From positions 62,001 to 126,000 of the forward strand of contig NZ_JARPVX010000003.1 in assembly GCF_033947565.1 (NCBI RefSeq): 64,000 bases of DNA, in the 5' to 3' direction. Every line of letters begins with the position of its first letter. Position 1 is the first letter of the stretch. The notes below the pieces were generated by a model. That model was given only the letters and a program-made list of their open reading frames with translations. It searched no databases and was not told where the DNA came from. The position numbers and the translations under genes were made by a program. This document shows positions 35,387 to 44,534 of this stretch, piece after piece. Origin of the DNA: Lichenihabitans sp033947565. GTDB lineage: Bacteria > Pseudomonadota > Alphaproteobacteria > Rhizobiales > Beijerinckiaceae.

Positions 35387-36322
35387 ATGCGCTTGATCGC
35401 CATGCTGCTGGCCGCCTTCATGGCCACGCTGACCCCGGCCCTGGCCGAAACGAAACTCACGATCCTGCTCGACTGGTTCGTCAATCCGGATCATGCCGCT
35501 CTAGTGATCGCCAAGGAGGGCGGCTTCTTCGCCCGGCACGGCCTCGACGTCAGCTTCATCGAACCCGCCGATCCTGCCATGCCGCCGCGCCTCGTCGCAG
35601 CCGGACAGGGCGACATCGCGGTCACCTACCAGCCGAGCTTCTACCTGTCGCGCCAGGAAGGCATCGACCTCGTGCGGGTCGGCGCCGCCATCGCGACGCC
35701 GCTGAACACGCTGATCGTGCTGGAGGACGGCCCGATCAAGAGCCTCGCGGACCTGAAGGGCAAGTCGATCGGCTATTCGGTGTCCGGCTTCGAGGACGTG
35801 ATGCTGTCGGCCATGCTGGCCAAGGCCGGTCTCACGGTCGCCGATGTGAAGCTCGTCAACGTCAACTTCGCCCTCACCGAGGCGCTCGTCAGCAAGCAGG
35901 TCGATGCCGTGGTGGGCGGCTACCGCAACTTCGAGCTGACCGAGATGAAGCTCGCCGGCCATCCCGGCCGGGCCTTCTACCCGGAGGACGTCGGCTTCCC
36001 CGCCTATGACGAGTTGATCTACGTGACGACCCCCGACAAGGCCAAGGCACCGCAAACCCGGGCCTTCCTGGACGCCACCGAGGACGCGACGTTGTTCATC
36101 CTCAACCACCCGGCCGAGGCCTGGGCCCAGTTCATCAAGGCCTATCCGAAGCTCGACGACCCGCTCAACAAGCAGGCCTGGGCCGATACCTTGCCGCGCC
36201 TCGACCATGATCCCGCCGCTGTGGACCTCGCCCGCTACACCCGCATGGCCGACTACCTGAAGAGCAAGGGGCTGTTGAAGGCCGTCGAGCCGGTGGAGCG
36301 CTATGTGGTGCCGGTGAACTAA
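35387..36322 (+). CDS. thiY: Periplasmic HMP-type binding protein (ThiY-like, NMT1 family)
   Basis: A 311-residue binding protein: signal peptide 1-21 (LIAMLLAAFMATLTPALA), then KLTILLDWFVNPDHAALVIAKEGGFF, the THI5/NMT1 ligand pocket start, QGDIAVTYQPSF, and a typical closed-cleft fold. It captures a pyrimidine precursor of thiamine for the permease encoded 29 bases upstream. GGAGAG lies 9 bases ahead of the ATG at 35387. Regulated by the upstream riboswitch if the two are cotranscribed. The last residues are YVVPVN. Confidence 0.92.
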   Translation: MRLIAMLLAAFMATLTPALAETKLTILLDWFVNPDHAALVIAKEGGFFARHGLDVSFIEPADPAMPPRLVAAGQGDIAVTYQPSFYLSRQEGIDLVRVGAAIATPLNTLIVLEDGPIKSLADLKGKSIGYSVSGFEDVMLSAMLAKAGLTVADVKLVNVNFALTEALVSKQVDAVVGGYRNFELTEMKLAGHPGRAFYPEDVGFPAYDELIYVTTPDKAKAPQTRAFLDATEDATLFILNHPAEAWAQFIKAYPKLDDPLNKQAWADTLPRLDHDPAAVDLARYTRMADYLKSKGLLKAVEPVERYVVPVN

Positions 36323-36391
36323 GGCGCCGCCCACCCTTGCGCGCCGCGACCGTTCGGGCCATCTGGGACCTCAGGTCGAGGGAGAACCAGC

Positions 36392-36658
36392 ATGGCGCCG
36401 CGCGGTCGCATATTCGATGAGATGGCCAAGTTGATGACCGATGCCGCTGGCGTCGCCCATGGGGTCCGGCGTGAAGCCGAGACGGCGGTCAAGACCCAGG
36501 CCGAGCGGCTTCTGTCCTCCATGGACGTGGTGTCGCGCGAAGAATTCGAGGCGGTGCGCGACATGGCCGCCACGGCGCGCGACGAGAACGAGGCCTTGAA
36601 GAAGCGCCTCGTGGTGCTTGAGGCGAAGCTCGCCTCCGGGGCTGCGACGGCCGGCTGA
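36392..36658 (+). CDS. ubiK: Ubiquinone biosynthesis accessory factor UbiK (BMFP family)
   Basis: An 88-residue protein of the BMFP/UbiK family: helical membrane-surface region MAKLMTDAAGVAHGVRREAE and the C-terminal coiled coil FEAVRDMAATARDENEALKKRLVVLEAKL. UbiK binds UbiJ and assists aerobic ubiquinone synthesis at the membrane surface. GAGGGAGAA precedes the ATG. The stop lies directly against the stop of the converging VOC gene. Confidence 0.85.
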   Translation: MAPRGRIFDEMAKLMTDAAGVAHGVRREAETAVKTQAERLLSSMDVVSREEFEAVRDMAATARDENEALKKRLVVLEAKLASGAATAG

Positions 36659-37177
36659 TCATGCCGGCGGGATCGGCTCGGCCAGCAGGGACTTGAGGTC
36701 GAGCGCTAGCGACACCATCGCGAGTCCACCCTCGCGGTCGAGCGGCCAATCCGTTTGCGGCCGGTCCCAATAAAGTTCGACACCATTCTGGTCCGGGTCC
36801 CTCAGGTAGAGGGCCTCGCTCACGCCATGGTCGGACGCTCCATCGAGCGATACGCCGGCCGCGATCAACCGGCGCAGCGCCGTCGCAAGGTCGGCGCGCC
36901 GTGGATACAGGATGGCGAGGTGGTAGAGCCCTGTCGTCCCGGCCGCAGGCGGCGACCCGCCATGGCTTTCCCAGGTGTTGAGACCGATGTGGTGGTGGTA
37001 GCCGCCGGCCGACACGAAAGCCGCCTGACGCCCGAACCTCTGCATCAAGGTAAAGCCCAGCACCCCGCAGTAGAACCCGAGAGCCCGGTCGATATCGGCC
37101 ACCTTGAGATGGACGTGGCCGATGCGGGCGCCGGACGCGATCGCCTCGCCGGGAACGGGGCTTGATGTCGTGGTCAT
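36659..37177 (-). CDS. VOC family protein (extradiol dioxygenase / glyoxalase-like)
   Basis: A 172-residue vicinal-oxygen-chelate protein. Start of the fold at GHVHLKVADIDRALGFYCGVLGF; metal ligands are probably His of HVHLKV, His of LYHLAIL and Glu of DQNGVELYWDRP. The middle has GGYHHHIGLNTW, as in CatE-like proteins. Whether it acts on catechols cannot be said. ATG at 37177. It converges on ubiK with abutting stops and diverges from the RND operon. Confidence 0.85.
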   Translation of the reverse strand: MTTTSSPVPGEAIASGARIGHVHLKVADIDRALGFYCGVLGFTLMQRFGRQAAFVSAGGYHHHIGLNTWESHGGSPPAAGTTGLYHLAILYPRRADLATALRRLIAAGVSLDGASDHGVSEALYLRDPDQNGVELYWDRPQTDWPLDREGGLAMVSLALDLKSLLAEPIPPA

Positions 37178-37359
37178 AGGCGAACCGTCCTTACCTGCGC
37201 TGGGCTTCCATGACGCATCACCCGGCCCTTTCACGCCATCCACAACGATGGCTTCGGGGTCATGGGTCGTCGCTGTCGTTCTGCCATAATCCTGAAGCTT
37301 AAGCTGCGGGCAATATTCCCGCGGCGGCTTGGTCACGAGTGCGACACCGAGAAGACCAG

Positions 37360-38871
37360 ATGTCCACAACGCGCGGCGAGGCCCGGCGTGTTGTAACGGC
37401 CCTCGCCGTTTCGTTCGGGCTATCGGCCTGCGTGCTCGACACGACGCGGCCGGGCGCCGACCTCGCGGTTCCGAACCGCTTCGACCATGCCGGAGCGACA
37501 CCGAGCCCGTCGATCACCACCGACTGGCCTGCCTTGTTCGGTTCGCCGGAACTGACGCGGCTGGCTCGATCGACGGCCGACAACAACCTCGACGTCCAGG
37601 CCGCCGCGGCTCGCATCATCCAGGCCGACGCGCAGGCGCAGATCACCGACGCGGCCTTGCTGCCGACGCTCGACAGCAACACCAGTTCTTCGCGGAGCTG
37701 GACGCCCAGCACGGCGCGCTCGACGGCGAGCCCGTACACCACGACGGCGCTAGGCTCGCATCAATTGGGGCTGAGCGCTTCCTACGAGCTCGACCTTTGG
37801 GGCCGCAACCGCCTCGCCGGCCTCGCGGCCGAAGAAACCGCGGTGGCGACCCGCTTCGCCAAGGACACGCTGGTCCTGTCTTCGGTCGCTGCCACGGTGA
37901 ACGCCTACCTCACCCTGTTGTCGGCGCAGGACCGGATGGCGGTCGCAGTCACCAACCTGAAGGATTCGCGTTTCATCCTGGAGGCCATCAAGAGCCGCCT
38001 CGCGGTTGGCACCGTGTCGCAGCTCGAAGTGGCCCAGCAGGAAACGCTGGTGAACCAGGTGCTGGCCCAGTTTCCGCCGCTGCAGCTTCAACTGCAGCAG
38101 GCCAAGACGCAGATCGCCATCCTGGCCGGCCGGACGCCCGAAAGCCTGAGCATCAAGGGTGGCACCCTGACCCGTCTGAAAACGCCATCGATCCCGGCCG
38201 GCGTCCCGTCGCAACTGCTGCGCCGGCGGCCGGACGTCGCCGAAGCGGAATCGACGCTCGCGTCATCCGACGCCAGCGTCGGATCGGCCAAGGCCGCCTT
38301 CTTTCCCACGCTCAGCCTGACTGCGAGCGGCGGCTTCGAGAGCACGGTGTTGAAGACCCTGCTGCGGCCCGAGGCGGCTTTCGGCTCCGTGGCGGCCGGG
38401 CTGACGCAGCCTTTGTTCGACGGTGGGGCCCTGCAGGGCGATTTCGCTTTGGCGAAGGGTCGCAATCTCGAAGACCTCGCCGACTATCGCAAAGCCGTCA
38501 TCCAGTCCTTCGTCGATGTGGAAAATGCCTTGATCGCGGTGGAACAGGACACGGAGCTGCAAAAGCGGCTCTCGACCGCGGTCGACTCGTCACGGCGTGC
38601 CTATGACATCACGGCCGAACGCCTCAAGGAAGGAACCATCGACATCGTGCAGGTGCTGCAGGCGGAGCAATCCTTGTTTTCCGCGCAGGACGCGCTGGTC
38701 ACGGCGCGGCTGAGCCGCTTTCAGGCCCTTGCCAGCCTGGCGCAGGCGCTCGGCGGCGGCTGGGTGCAGCCGGCCGCCGTCACGGTGCCGCCGCTCGATG
38801 GTGCGCTGCCGGGGCTCGCGCGCGCTTTGTCGGGCCCGGTCGCGGCAGGGCTCGAGGGTCCGCGGTCGTGA
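37360..38871 (+). CDS. RND efflux outer-membrane factor (NodT family lipoprotein)
   Basis: A 503-residue TolC-type protein. The lipobox LSAC is at about residue 26-29, and LGLSASYELDLWGRNRLAG and the repeated VPSQLLRRRPDVAEAESTLAS motif are characteristic of NodT/OprM factors. Two similar halves each supply helices to the periplasmic tunnel. It opens a three-gene operon; its stop overlaps the next start by 4 bases. ATG at 37360 (MSTTRGEARR) is preferred over an upstream GTG. Confidence 0.92.
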   Translation: MSTTRGEARRVVTALAVSFGLSACVLDTTRPGADLAVPNRFDHAGATPSPSITTDWPALFGSPELTRLARSTADNNLDVQAAAARIIQADAQAQITDAALLPTLDSNTSSSRSWTPSTARSTASPYTTTALGSHQLGLSASYELDLWGRNRLAGLAAEETAVATRFAKDTLVLSSVAATVNAYLTLLSAQDRMAVAVTNLKDSRFILEAIKSRLAVGTVSQLEVAQQETLVNQVLAQFPPLQLQLQQAKTQIAILAGRTPESLSIKGGTLTRLKTPSIPAGVPSQLLRRRPDVAEAESTLASSDASVGSAKAAFFPTLSLTASGGFESTVLKTLLRPEAAFGSVAAGLTQPLFDGGALQGDFALAKGRNLEDLADYRKAVIQSFVDVENALIAVEQDTELQKRLSTAVDSSRRAYDITAERLKEGTIDIVQVLQAEQSLFSAQDALVTARLSRFQALASLAQALGGGWVQPAAVTVPPLDGALPGLARALSGPVAAGLEGPRS

Positions 38872-40217
38872 GGCGCCTCGTTTGGCTCGTCCTGATCCTG
38901 CTGGCTGCCTTTGTGGCGGTCGAGCGCATCCCGGCTTTGCACACACGGCTGCCCTGGCTGCCCGACGTGCCGGGGTTGACGGTCACAAACCACGAGACGG
39001 CCGACGCCGGCGGCGCAGCCCAGGAGTCTGAACCGCAAGGCCAGGGCCGACGCCGACGTGGCGGTGGCGGTGGTCGGCGCGGCGGCCCCGATGGCACCAC
39101 GCCGGTGCTGGCCAGCCCCGTCGAGCGCGCCGACGTGCCGGTGACCGCGGAGGTGCTGGGCACCGTGCAGGCGACCAACAGCGTTACGGTCAAGAGCCAG
39201 GTCGACGGCAAGCTGGTCGAGCTCGCCTTCAGGGACGGGCAGGACGTGGCCAAGGGCGACATCCTGGCCCGCATCGACCCCGTCACCTTTCAGGCCGCCT
39301 ACGATCAGGCCGTCGCCAAGAAGGCTCAGGACGAGGCCACCCTGGCCAATTCACAGGCCGACCTCGTGCGCTACACCAAGCTGGCCTCGACCCAATATGG
39401 CTCGGCCCAGCAGGCCGATACCCAGAAGGCCCAGGTGGCGCAGAACAGGGCCTTGATCGAGCAGGACACGGCCGCCATCGACAACGCCAAGGCGACGCTC
39501 GATTACGCCACCATCCGGGCACCTATCTCGGGCCGTACCGGCATCCGGCTCGTCGACGCCGGAAACATCGTGCATGCGTCCGACACCACCGGCATCGTCA
39601 CCATCGCGGAAGTGAAGCCGGTCGCGGCCGTGTTCAACCTGCCCCAGCAGCTGCTCGGCCAGATCAACGCCGCCCAGGCGGGCGGCCCGCCGTTGAAGCT
39701 CGAAGCATTCAACCCCGACACCCGGCAGCTGATCGACACCGGCGTCCTCGACGTGGTGGACAACACGGTCGACCAGACCACCGGCACCGTGAAATTGAAG
39801 GGCAGCTTTCCCAATACGGCGCTGCAGCTTTGGCCCGGCCAGTTCGTCAACCTGCGGCTCACCATCGCGACCGACCCCGACGTGGTGGTGGTGCCGACCC
39901 CGGCGGTGCAGCGCGGCCCGGACGGTGCTTTCGTCTTCGTGGTGAAGCCGGACTCGACCGTGCAGCTGCAGAAGATCACCGTCGGGCGGCAGACCGAGGA
40001 TCGCAGTGTCGTGACGGCGGGCCTCGCCCCGCCGGCCGAGGTGGTGACGACCGGCTTCACGCGGCTGACAGACGGCGCCAAGGTTGCGGTGGCGGACGCG
40101 ACGGCTCCGGAAGGCGCTTCCCCGCCGCAAGCCAAGCCGGACGCCAACGGGGCGGAGCCACATCGCAGAAACCGGAACGCTGGCGGGCAGGAGCGCACCG
40201 GCGCGCGGCAGGAGTGA
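38868..40217 (+). CDS. RND efflux periplasmic adaptor (MdtA-like)
   Basis: A 449-residue membrane-fusion protein. An N-terminal anchor helix is followed by a Gly/Arg-rich loop (GQGRRRRGGGGGRRGG), then the lipoyl-like half VTAEVLGTVQATNSVTVKSQVDGKL, a coiled-coil hairpin, DYATIRAPISGRTGIRLVDAGN and a beta-barrel domain. The start is GTG at 38868 within the stop of the outer-membrane gene (GTGA), so translation is coupled. The C-terminal 40 residues are Pro/Asn/Arg-rich and variable. Confidence 0.92.
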   Translation: MRRLVWLVLILLAAFVAVERIPALHTRLPWLPDVPGLTVTNHETADAGGAAQESEPQGQGRRRRGGGGGRRGGPDGTTPVLASPVERADVPVTAEVLGTVQATNSVTVKSQVDGKLVELAFRDGQDVAKGDILARIDPVTFQAAYDQAVAKKAQDEATLANSQADLVRYTKLASTQYGSAQQADTQKAQVAQNRALIEQDTAAIDNAKATLDYATIRAPISGRTGIRLVDAGNIVHASDTTGIVTIAEVKPVAAVFNLPQQLLGQINAAQAGGPPLKLEAFNPDTRQLIDTGVLDVVDNTVDQTTGTVKLKGSFPNTALQLWPGQFVNLRLTIATDPDVVVVPTPAVQRGPDGAFVFVVKPDSTVQLQKITVGRQTEDRSVVTAGLAPPAEVVTTGFTRLTDGAKVAVADATAPEGASPPQAKPDANGAEPHRRNRNAGGQERTGARQE

Positions 40218-40317
40218 GCCCCGGTTCACAGAGCCGCACCGCACCGCTCCACCGGTGGCCTTGCTTTGACCATGCGATGGCAGCATGCCATCGGGCGAAC
40301 CTCGGAACGCCGCGCCC

Positions 40318-43300
40318 ATGAGCGTCTCCTCACTCTTTATTCGCCGGCCGATCGCCACGGCCCTGCTGGCCGTGGCCGTGCTGCTGGCCGGCATCCTGGG
40401 TTATCGGCAGCTGTCGGTGTCGTCCCTGCCGCAGGTCGACTTCCCCACCGTCCAGGTGACGACGCAATTGCCCGGTGCCAACCCGGACACGATCGCGGCC
40501 CTGGTGACGGCTTCGCTCGAACGACAGTTCGGCCAGATCCCGTCCTTGCAGACCATGTCGTCGCAGAGCTCCTTCGGGCTGAGCCAGATCACGCTGCAAT
40601 TCGAACTCGGACGCGACATCGACGCCGCCGCCCAGGACGTGCAGTCGGCCATCAACGCCGCCGCCTCGACGCTGCCGAAGAATCTCCCTTACCCGCCCAC
40701 CTATTCGAAGGTGAACCCGGCCGACACGCCGATCCTCACGCTGGCGCTCACCTCCGACACGGTGCCGCTGCGCGGGCTGTCGGACGTCGCCGACACCCTG
40801 CTCGGGCCCCGCCTCAGCCAGGTGACGGGCGTCGGCCACGTGGCGGTCGAAGGCAACATCCGCCCCGCCATCCGCATCCAGGCCGACCTGACGCGGCTTG
40901 CGGCCTACGGGATCGCCATCGAGGATCTACGTACCGCGATCAGCAACGCCAATGTGGCAGGTTCGAAAGGCTCGCTCGACGGCAAGGCCCAGGCCTATAC
41001 GATCGCGGCCAACGACCAGATCGATGCGGCCGACACATACAAATCCATCGTCGTGGCCTACCGCAACGGCGCCCCGGTGTTGCTGCGCGACGTGGCCGAC
41101 GTGGTGGACGGGCTCGAGAACGCCCGCGTGGCCGGCTGGTACAAGGGCCACCCGGCCGTCATCATCGACGTTCAGCGGCAGCCCGGCGCCAATGTGGTCG
41201 AGACGGTGGACCGCCTGAAACGGGAGCTGCCGAAGCTCAGCCGCTCGCTCGCGGCCGGCGTGACGCTCGAAACCGTGCATGATTCTACCGAAACCATTCG
41301 CGCCTCGATCGCCGATGTCGAGTTCACCCTGGTGTTGTCGGGCGCCCTGGTGGTGCTGGTGGTGCTGGTGTTCCTGCGCACCTTGCGGGCGACGATCATC
41401 GCCGGCGTGGCCTTGCCGCTCTCGATCGTCGCCACCTTTGCGGTGATGTGGGCAGCGGGCTTTTCGCTCAACAATCTGTCGCTGATGGCGCTGACGATCT
41501 CGACCGGCTTCGTGGTCGACGACGCGATCGTGATGATCGAGAACATCGTCCGCAAGATCGAGGAAGGCGAAACGCCGCTCGATGCGGCCCTGTCGGGCGC
41601 CCGCGAGATCGGCTTCACGGTGATTTCGCTGACGGTGTCGCTCGTCGCGGTGTTCATCCCGCTTTTGTTCATGACCGGCATCGTGGGCCGCATGTTCCGG
41701 GAATTCGCTTTGACGCTCACCTTCTCGGTGGTGGTGTCGGCGGTGGTGTCGCTGACCTTGACGCCGATGATGTGCGGGCGGCTGCTGAAGGCCGTGCCGC
41801 GTGACGCGCGCGAGCCCTGGCTCATGCGGCTCGCCGAAGCGCCGATCAACGGCCTGGCCCGGCTTTATGGTGTGACGCTGCATTGGGCGTTGCGCCGGCA
41901 GACGCTGATGCTGCTCGTGACCCTGGTGACGATCGGTATCACGGGCTGGCTGTATGTGATCGTCCCGAAGGGGTTCCTGCCGGCCCAGGATACCGGCCTC
42001 ATCAGGGCGGTGATCGAGGGCGCGCCGGCTGCGTCCTTTGCCGATATGAGCCGCTTGCAGGCGGAAGCCGAGGCGGCGTTGCGCGACGATCCTGATGTGA
42101 CGGGCGTCGTCACGGTGCTGGGCGTCGGCCTGCTCAACCCGACCCCCAATATCGCCAACCTGCAGATCGGCCTCCGCCCGGCCGAACAGCGCCGGGCGAC
42201 CGCTGCCACGGTCGCCGAGCGGTTACGCGGCAAGCTCGCCGGTATTCCGGGCCTGACCGCCTATGTGAAGCCGGTGCAGGACATCCAGATCGCCACCGCG
42301 TCAAGCCGCTCGCAATATCAATATACCTTGACCTCGACCGACACCGCTTCGCTCGCCGAATGGGCGCCGAAGCTCGTCGACGCGATGCGCCGCGACGGCA
42401 CCTTTCAGCACGTCGCCAACGAGGTGCAGGACGGTGGCCTGCGGGCCTTCGTGGACATCGACCGCGGCAAGGCCGGGCGCCTCGGGATATCGGCCCAGCT
42501 GATCGACGACACGCTCTACGATGCCTTCGGGCAGCGGCAGATCTCGACCATCTACGCCCAATCCAACCAATATCGGGTCATTCTGGAGGCGGCGCCGCGC
42601 TATCTCGCCGATCCGGCGGTGTTGAACACCCTTTACGTCGGCATCTCGGGCGGCGCCCAGGTGCCGCTCGTTTCCTTCGCGACCCTCAAGCGCACCACGG
42701 CGCCGCTGTCGATCGCCCACCTCGAACAGTTCCCGGCCGACACCGTGTCGTTCGATCTGCCCGAAGGCACCTCGCTCGACATGGCCGTCCAGCGCATCGC
42801 CACCCTGCAGCGCGAGATCAACATGCCCGATCAGGTGATCGGCTCGTTCGGGGGCGATGCGGCGGAGTTCCAGAAATCGCTCGCCGGCGAGCCCTGGCTG
42901 ATCCTCGCGGCCGTGGTGACGATCTACCTCGTGCTGGGCGTGCTATACGAAAGCTTCATCCATCCGCTGACGATCCTCTCGACCCTGCCATCGGCGGGCG
43001 TCGGCGCCATCCTGGCCTTGATGGTTTGTGGACAGGAACTCTCGGTCGTGGCGCTGATCGGCATCATCCTGCTGATGGGCATCGTCAAGAAGAACGCCAT
43101 CATGATGATCGACTTCGCTACGGCGGCGGAGCGCGAGGAAGGCCTGTCGCCCTTCGACGCCATCGAGCGCGCCTGCCGGCTGCGCTTCCGTCCCATCATG
43201 ATGACGACGCTGGCGGCGTTGTTCGGCGCCGTGCCGCTCGCCTTCGCGCATGGCAGCGGCGCCGAGTTGCGGGTGCCGCTCGGCATCACGATCATCGGCG

Positions 43301-43461
43301 GCCTGCTGCTCAGCCAGGTGCTGACGCTCTACACGACGCCGGTGATCTACCTGGCCATGGAGCGGCTCGGTGGACGGTTCGGCCTCGGCACGAAGCGCGA
43401 CATCCCGATCCCGGTCGAGGAGGAGCGCTATCCTGCGATGCCGCGTCGGGCGGCGGAGTGA
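40318..43461 (+). CDS. RND efflux pump inner-membrane transporter (MdtB/MdtC-like)
   Basis: A 1047-residue proton-driven pump. IRRPIATALLAVAVLLAGILGY is the first helix, QLPGANPDTIAALVTASLERQFGQIPSL the porter domain start, FVVDDAIVMIENI the helix 4 motif with paired Asp, PKGFLPAQDTG the centre, and the last helix group ends in GGLLLSQVLTLYTTPVIYL. It resembles MdtB/MdtC (multidrug or bile salt exporters), but only one pump gene is present. Start at ATG 40318 or, less likely, ATG 40285. It follows the adaptor by about 100 bases. Confidence 0.94.
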   Translation: MSVSSLFIRRPIATALLAVAVLLAGILGYRQLSVSSLPQVDFPTVQVTTQLPGANPDTIAALVTASLERQFGQIPSLQTMSSQSSFGLSQITLQFELGRDIDAAAQDVQSAINAAASTLPKNLPYPPTYSKVNPADTPILTLALTSDTVPLRGLSDVADTLLGPRLSQVTGVGHVAVEGNIRPAIRIQADLTRLAAYGIAIEDLRTAISNANVAGSKGSLDGKAQAYTIAANDQIDAADTYKSIVVAYRNGAPVLLRDVADVVDGLENARVAGWYKGHPAVIIDVQRQPGANVVETVDRLKRELPKLSRSLAAGVTLETVHDSTETIRASIADVEFTLVLSGALVVLVVLVFLRTLRATIIAGVALPLSIVATFAVMWAAGFSLNNLSLMALTISTGFVVDDAIVMIENIVRKIEEGETPLDAALSGAREIGFTVISLTVSLVAVFIPLLFMTGIVGRMFREFALTLTFSVVVSAVVSLTLTPMMCGRLLKAVPRDAREPWLMRLAEAPINGLARLYGVTLHWALRRQTLMLLVTLVTIGITGWLYVIVPKGFLPAQDTGLIRAVIEGAPAASFADMSRLQAEAEAALRDDPDVTGVVTVLGVGLLNPTPNIANLQIGLRPAEQRRATAATVAERLRGKLAGIPGLTAYVKPVQDIQIATASSRSQYQYTLTSTDTASLAEWAPKLVDAMRRDGTFQHVANEVQDGGLRAFVDIDRGKAGRLGISAQLIDDTLYDAFGQRQISTIYAQSNQYRVILEAAPRYLADPAVLNTLYVGISGGAQVPLVSFATLKRTTAPLSIAHLEQFPADTVSFDLPEGTSLDMAVQRIATLQREINMPDQVIGSFGGDAAEFQKSLAGEPWLILAAVVTIYLVLGVLYESFIHPLTILSTLPSAGVGAILALMVCGQELSVVALIGIILLMGIVKKNAIMMIDFATAAEREEGLSPFDAIERACRLRFRPIMMTTLAALFGAVPLAFAHGSGAELRVPLGITIIGGLLLSQVLTLYTTPVIYLAMERLGGRFGLGTKRDIPIPVEEERYPAMPRRAAE

Positions 43462-43479
43462 CGTGGGTCTATCGACAAT

Positions 43480-43584
43480 CCTCATTCCGGACGAAGCGAA
43501 GCGAAGATCCGGAACCGGGGAGCCTGCGAAGCGAAGGTTGACGCACACCGGTTCCGGGTTCCGCGTCGCGGCCCCGGAATGAGG
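43480..43584. repeat. REP-like palindromic repeat, copy B
   Basis: Outer arms CCTCATTCCGG (43480-43490) and CCGGAATGAGG (43574-43584) are perfect complements. Inner arms CCGGAACCGG (43509-43518) and CCGGTTCCGG (43548-43557) are complementary too. It shares both with 21596-21700 and sits between the convergent ends of the RND pump and the alpha/beta hydrolase genes. Confidence 0.85.
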
Positions 43585-43599
43585 GAGTTTTGAGGGTGT

Positions 43600-44316
43600 C
43601 TACGCCTCGTCCCCGCGCTTCGGCGCCGGCAGCGCCTGGACGCGCTCGGTACGGGTCGGCGTGGCATTGCGGGTCGGGTTGTTGAGCCGCCGATCCAAAT
43701 AGGCCCCGACCTCGGCGATCAGCGGATCGACACAATTCTCGAAGAAGTGGTTCGCCCCGTTGATGACGGCATGCTCGATCGCGATGCCCTTCTGGGTCTT
43801 CAGCTTCTCGATCAGCGCCGTCACTTCCTTCATCGGCGCGACGCGGTCCTTATCGCCATGCACGAAGAGGCCCGAAGACGGGCATGGGGCCAGGAACGAG
43901 AAATCATACAGTGTCGCGGGCGGCGCGATCGAGATGAAGCCTTCGATCTCAGGACGGCGCATCAGCAACTGCATGCCGATCCACGCCCCGAACGAGAAAC
44001 CGGCGATCCAGCAGGCGCGCGCCTCGGGGCTGATGGTCTGGGCCCAGTCGAGGGCCGCCGCCGCATCCGACAGCTCGCCAGAGCCGTGATCGAAACTGCC
44101 CTGCGAGCGACCGACGCCCCGAAAATTGAAGCGCAGCACCGAGAAGCCCCGCTCCGCGAAGGCGTAATACATGTTGTAGACGATCTGGTTGTTCATCGTG
44201 CCGCCGAACTGCGGATGCGGATGCAGCACGATGGCGATCGGAGCCCCGCGTGCCTTGGCGTGATGGAAGCGGCCCTCGAGCCGTCCGGCCGGACCGTTGA
44301 AGATGACTTCGGGCAT
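43600..44316 (-). CDS. Alpha/beta hydrolase (COG2945 type)
   Basis: A 238-residue hydrolase. HPHPQFGGTMNNQIVYNMYYAF is the typical start of COG2945 (HPHP motif), RFNFRGVGRSQG follows, the nucleophile elbow is GFSFGAWIG, and the catalytic Asp and His lie in HGDKDRVAP and NGANHFFE. Substrates are unknown. GAGGTCTCC precedes the ATG at 44316. It runs divergently from the suf operon across a 218-base gap holding a Fur-like box, so it could share iron control. Confidence 0.85.
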   Translation of the reverse strand: MPEVIFNGPAGRLEGRFHHAKARGAPIAIVLHPHPQFGGTMNNQIVYNMYYAFAERGFSVLRFNFRGVGRSQGSFDHGSGELSDAAAALDWAQTISPEARACWIAGFSFGAWIGMQLLMRRPEIEGFISIAPPATLYDFSFLAPCPSSGLFVHGDKDRVAPMKEVTALIEKLKTQKGIAIEHAVINGANHFFENCVDPLIAEVGAYLDRRLNNPTRNATPTRTERVQALPAPKRGDEA

Positions 44317-44368
44317 GGAGACCTCGGGAAGACGCCTTTCGCCGCAGCCCCGCAAGGCACGGCAAAAG

Positions 44369-44383
44369 TGAGAATGATTTTCA
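44369..44383. promoter_or_regulatory. Fur-type box
   Basis: TGAGAATGATTTTCA fits the 7-1-7 Fur pattern TGAnAATnATTnTCA at every fixed position, with one mispair between arms. It is 53 bases from the hydrolase start and about 10 bases ahead of the likely -35 of the suf operon. Confidence 0.6.
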
Positions 44384-44392
44384 CATCGAACC

Positions 44393-44431
44393 TTGACTCA
44401 CGGCGCGCCGCATGGTGCTAGAATAATTCTA
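44393..44431 (+). promoter_or_regulatory. suf operon promoter with Irr/ICE-like dyad
   Basis: TTGACT (44393-44398) and an extended -10 TGCTAGAAT (44416-44424), with a 20-base spacer, form the probable promoter. The dyad TAGAA-TAA-TTCTA (44419-44431) covers the -10 element and matches the core of the alphaproteobacterial Irr (ICE) motif TTTAGAAnnnTTCTAAA (from memory). A regulator bound here would shut the operon. Confidence 0.55.
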
Positions 44432-44534
44432 ACAGGTGGCGGGGCCGCGCCGTCGCGGGTCCGTTGCGGGTGATCGCAAGCGGCGCGTGCTTACCATGGC
44501 CGCCGTGTTCCTTTGCAAGCTTTTTGAGTTCTGG

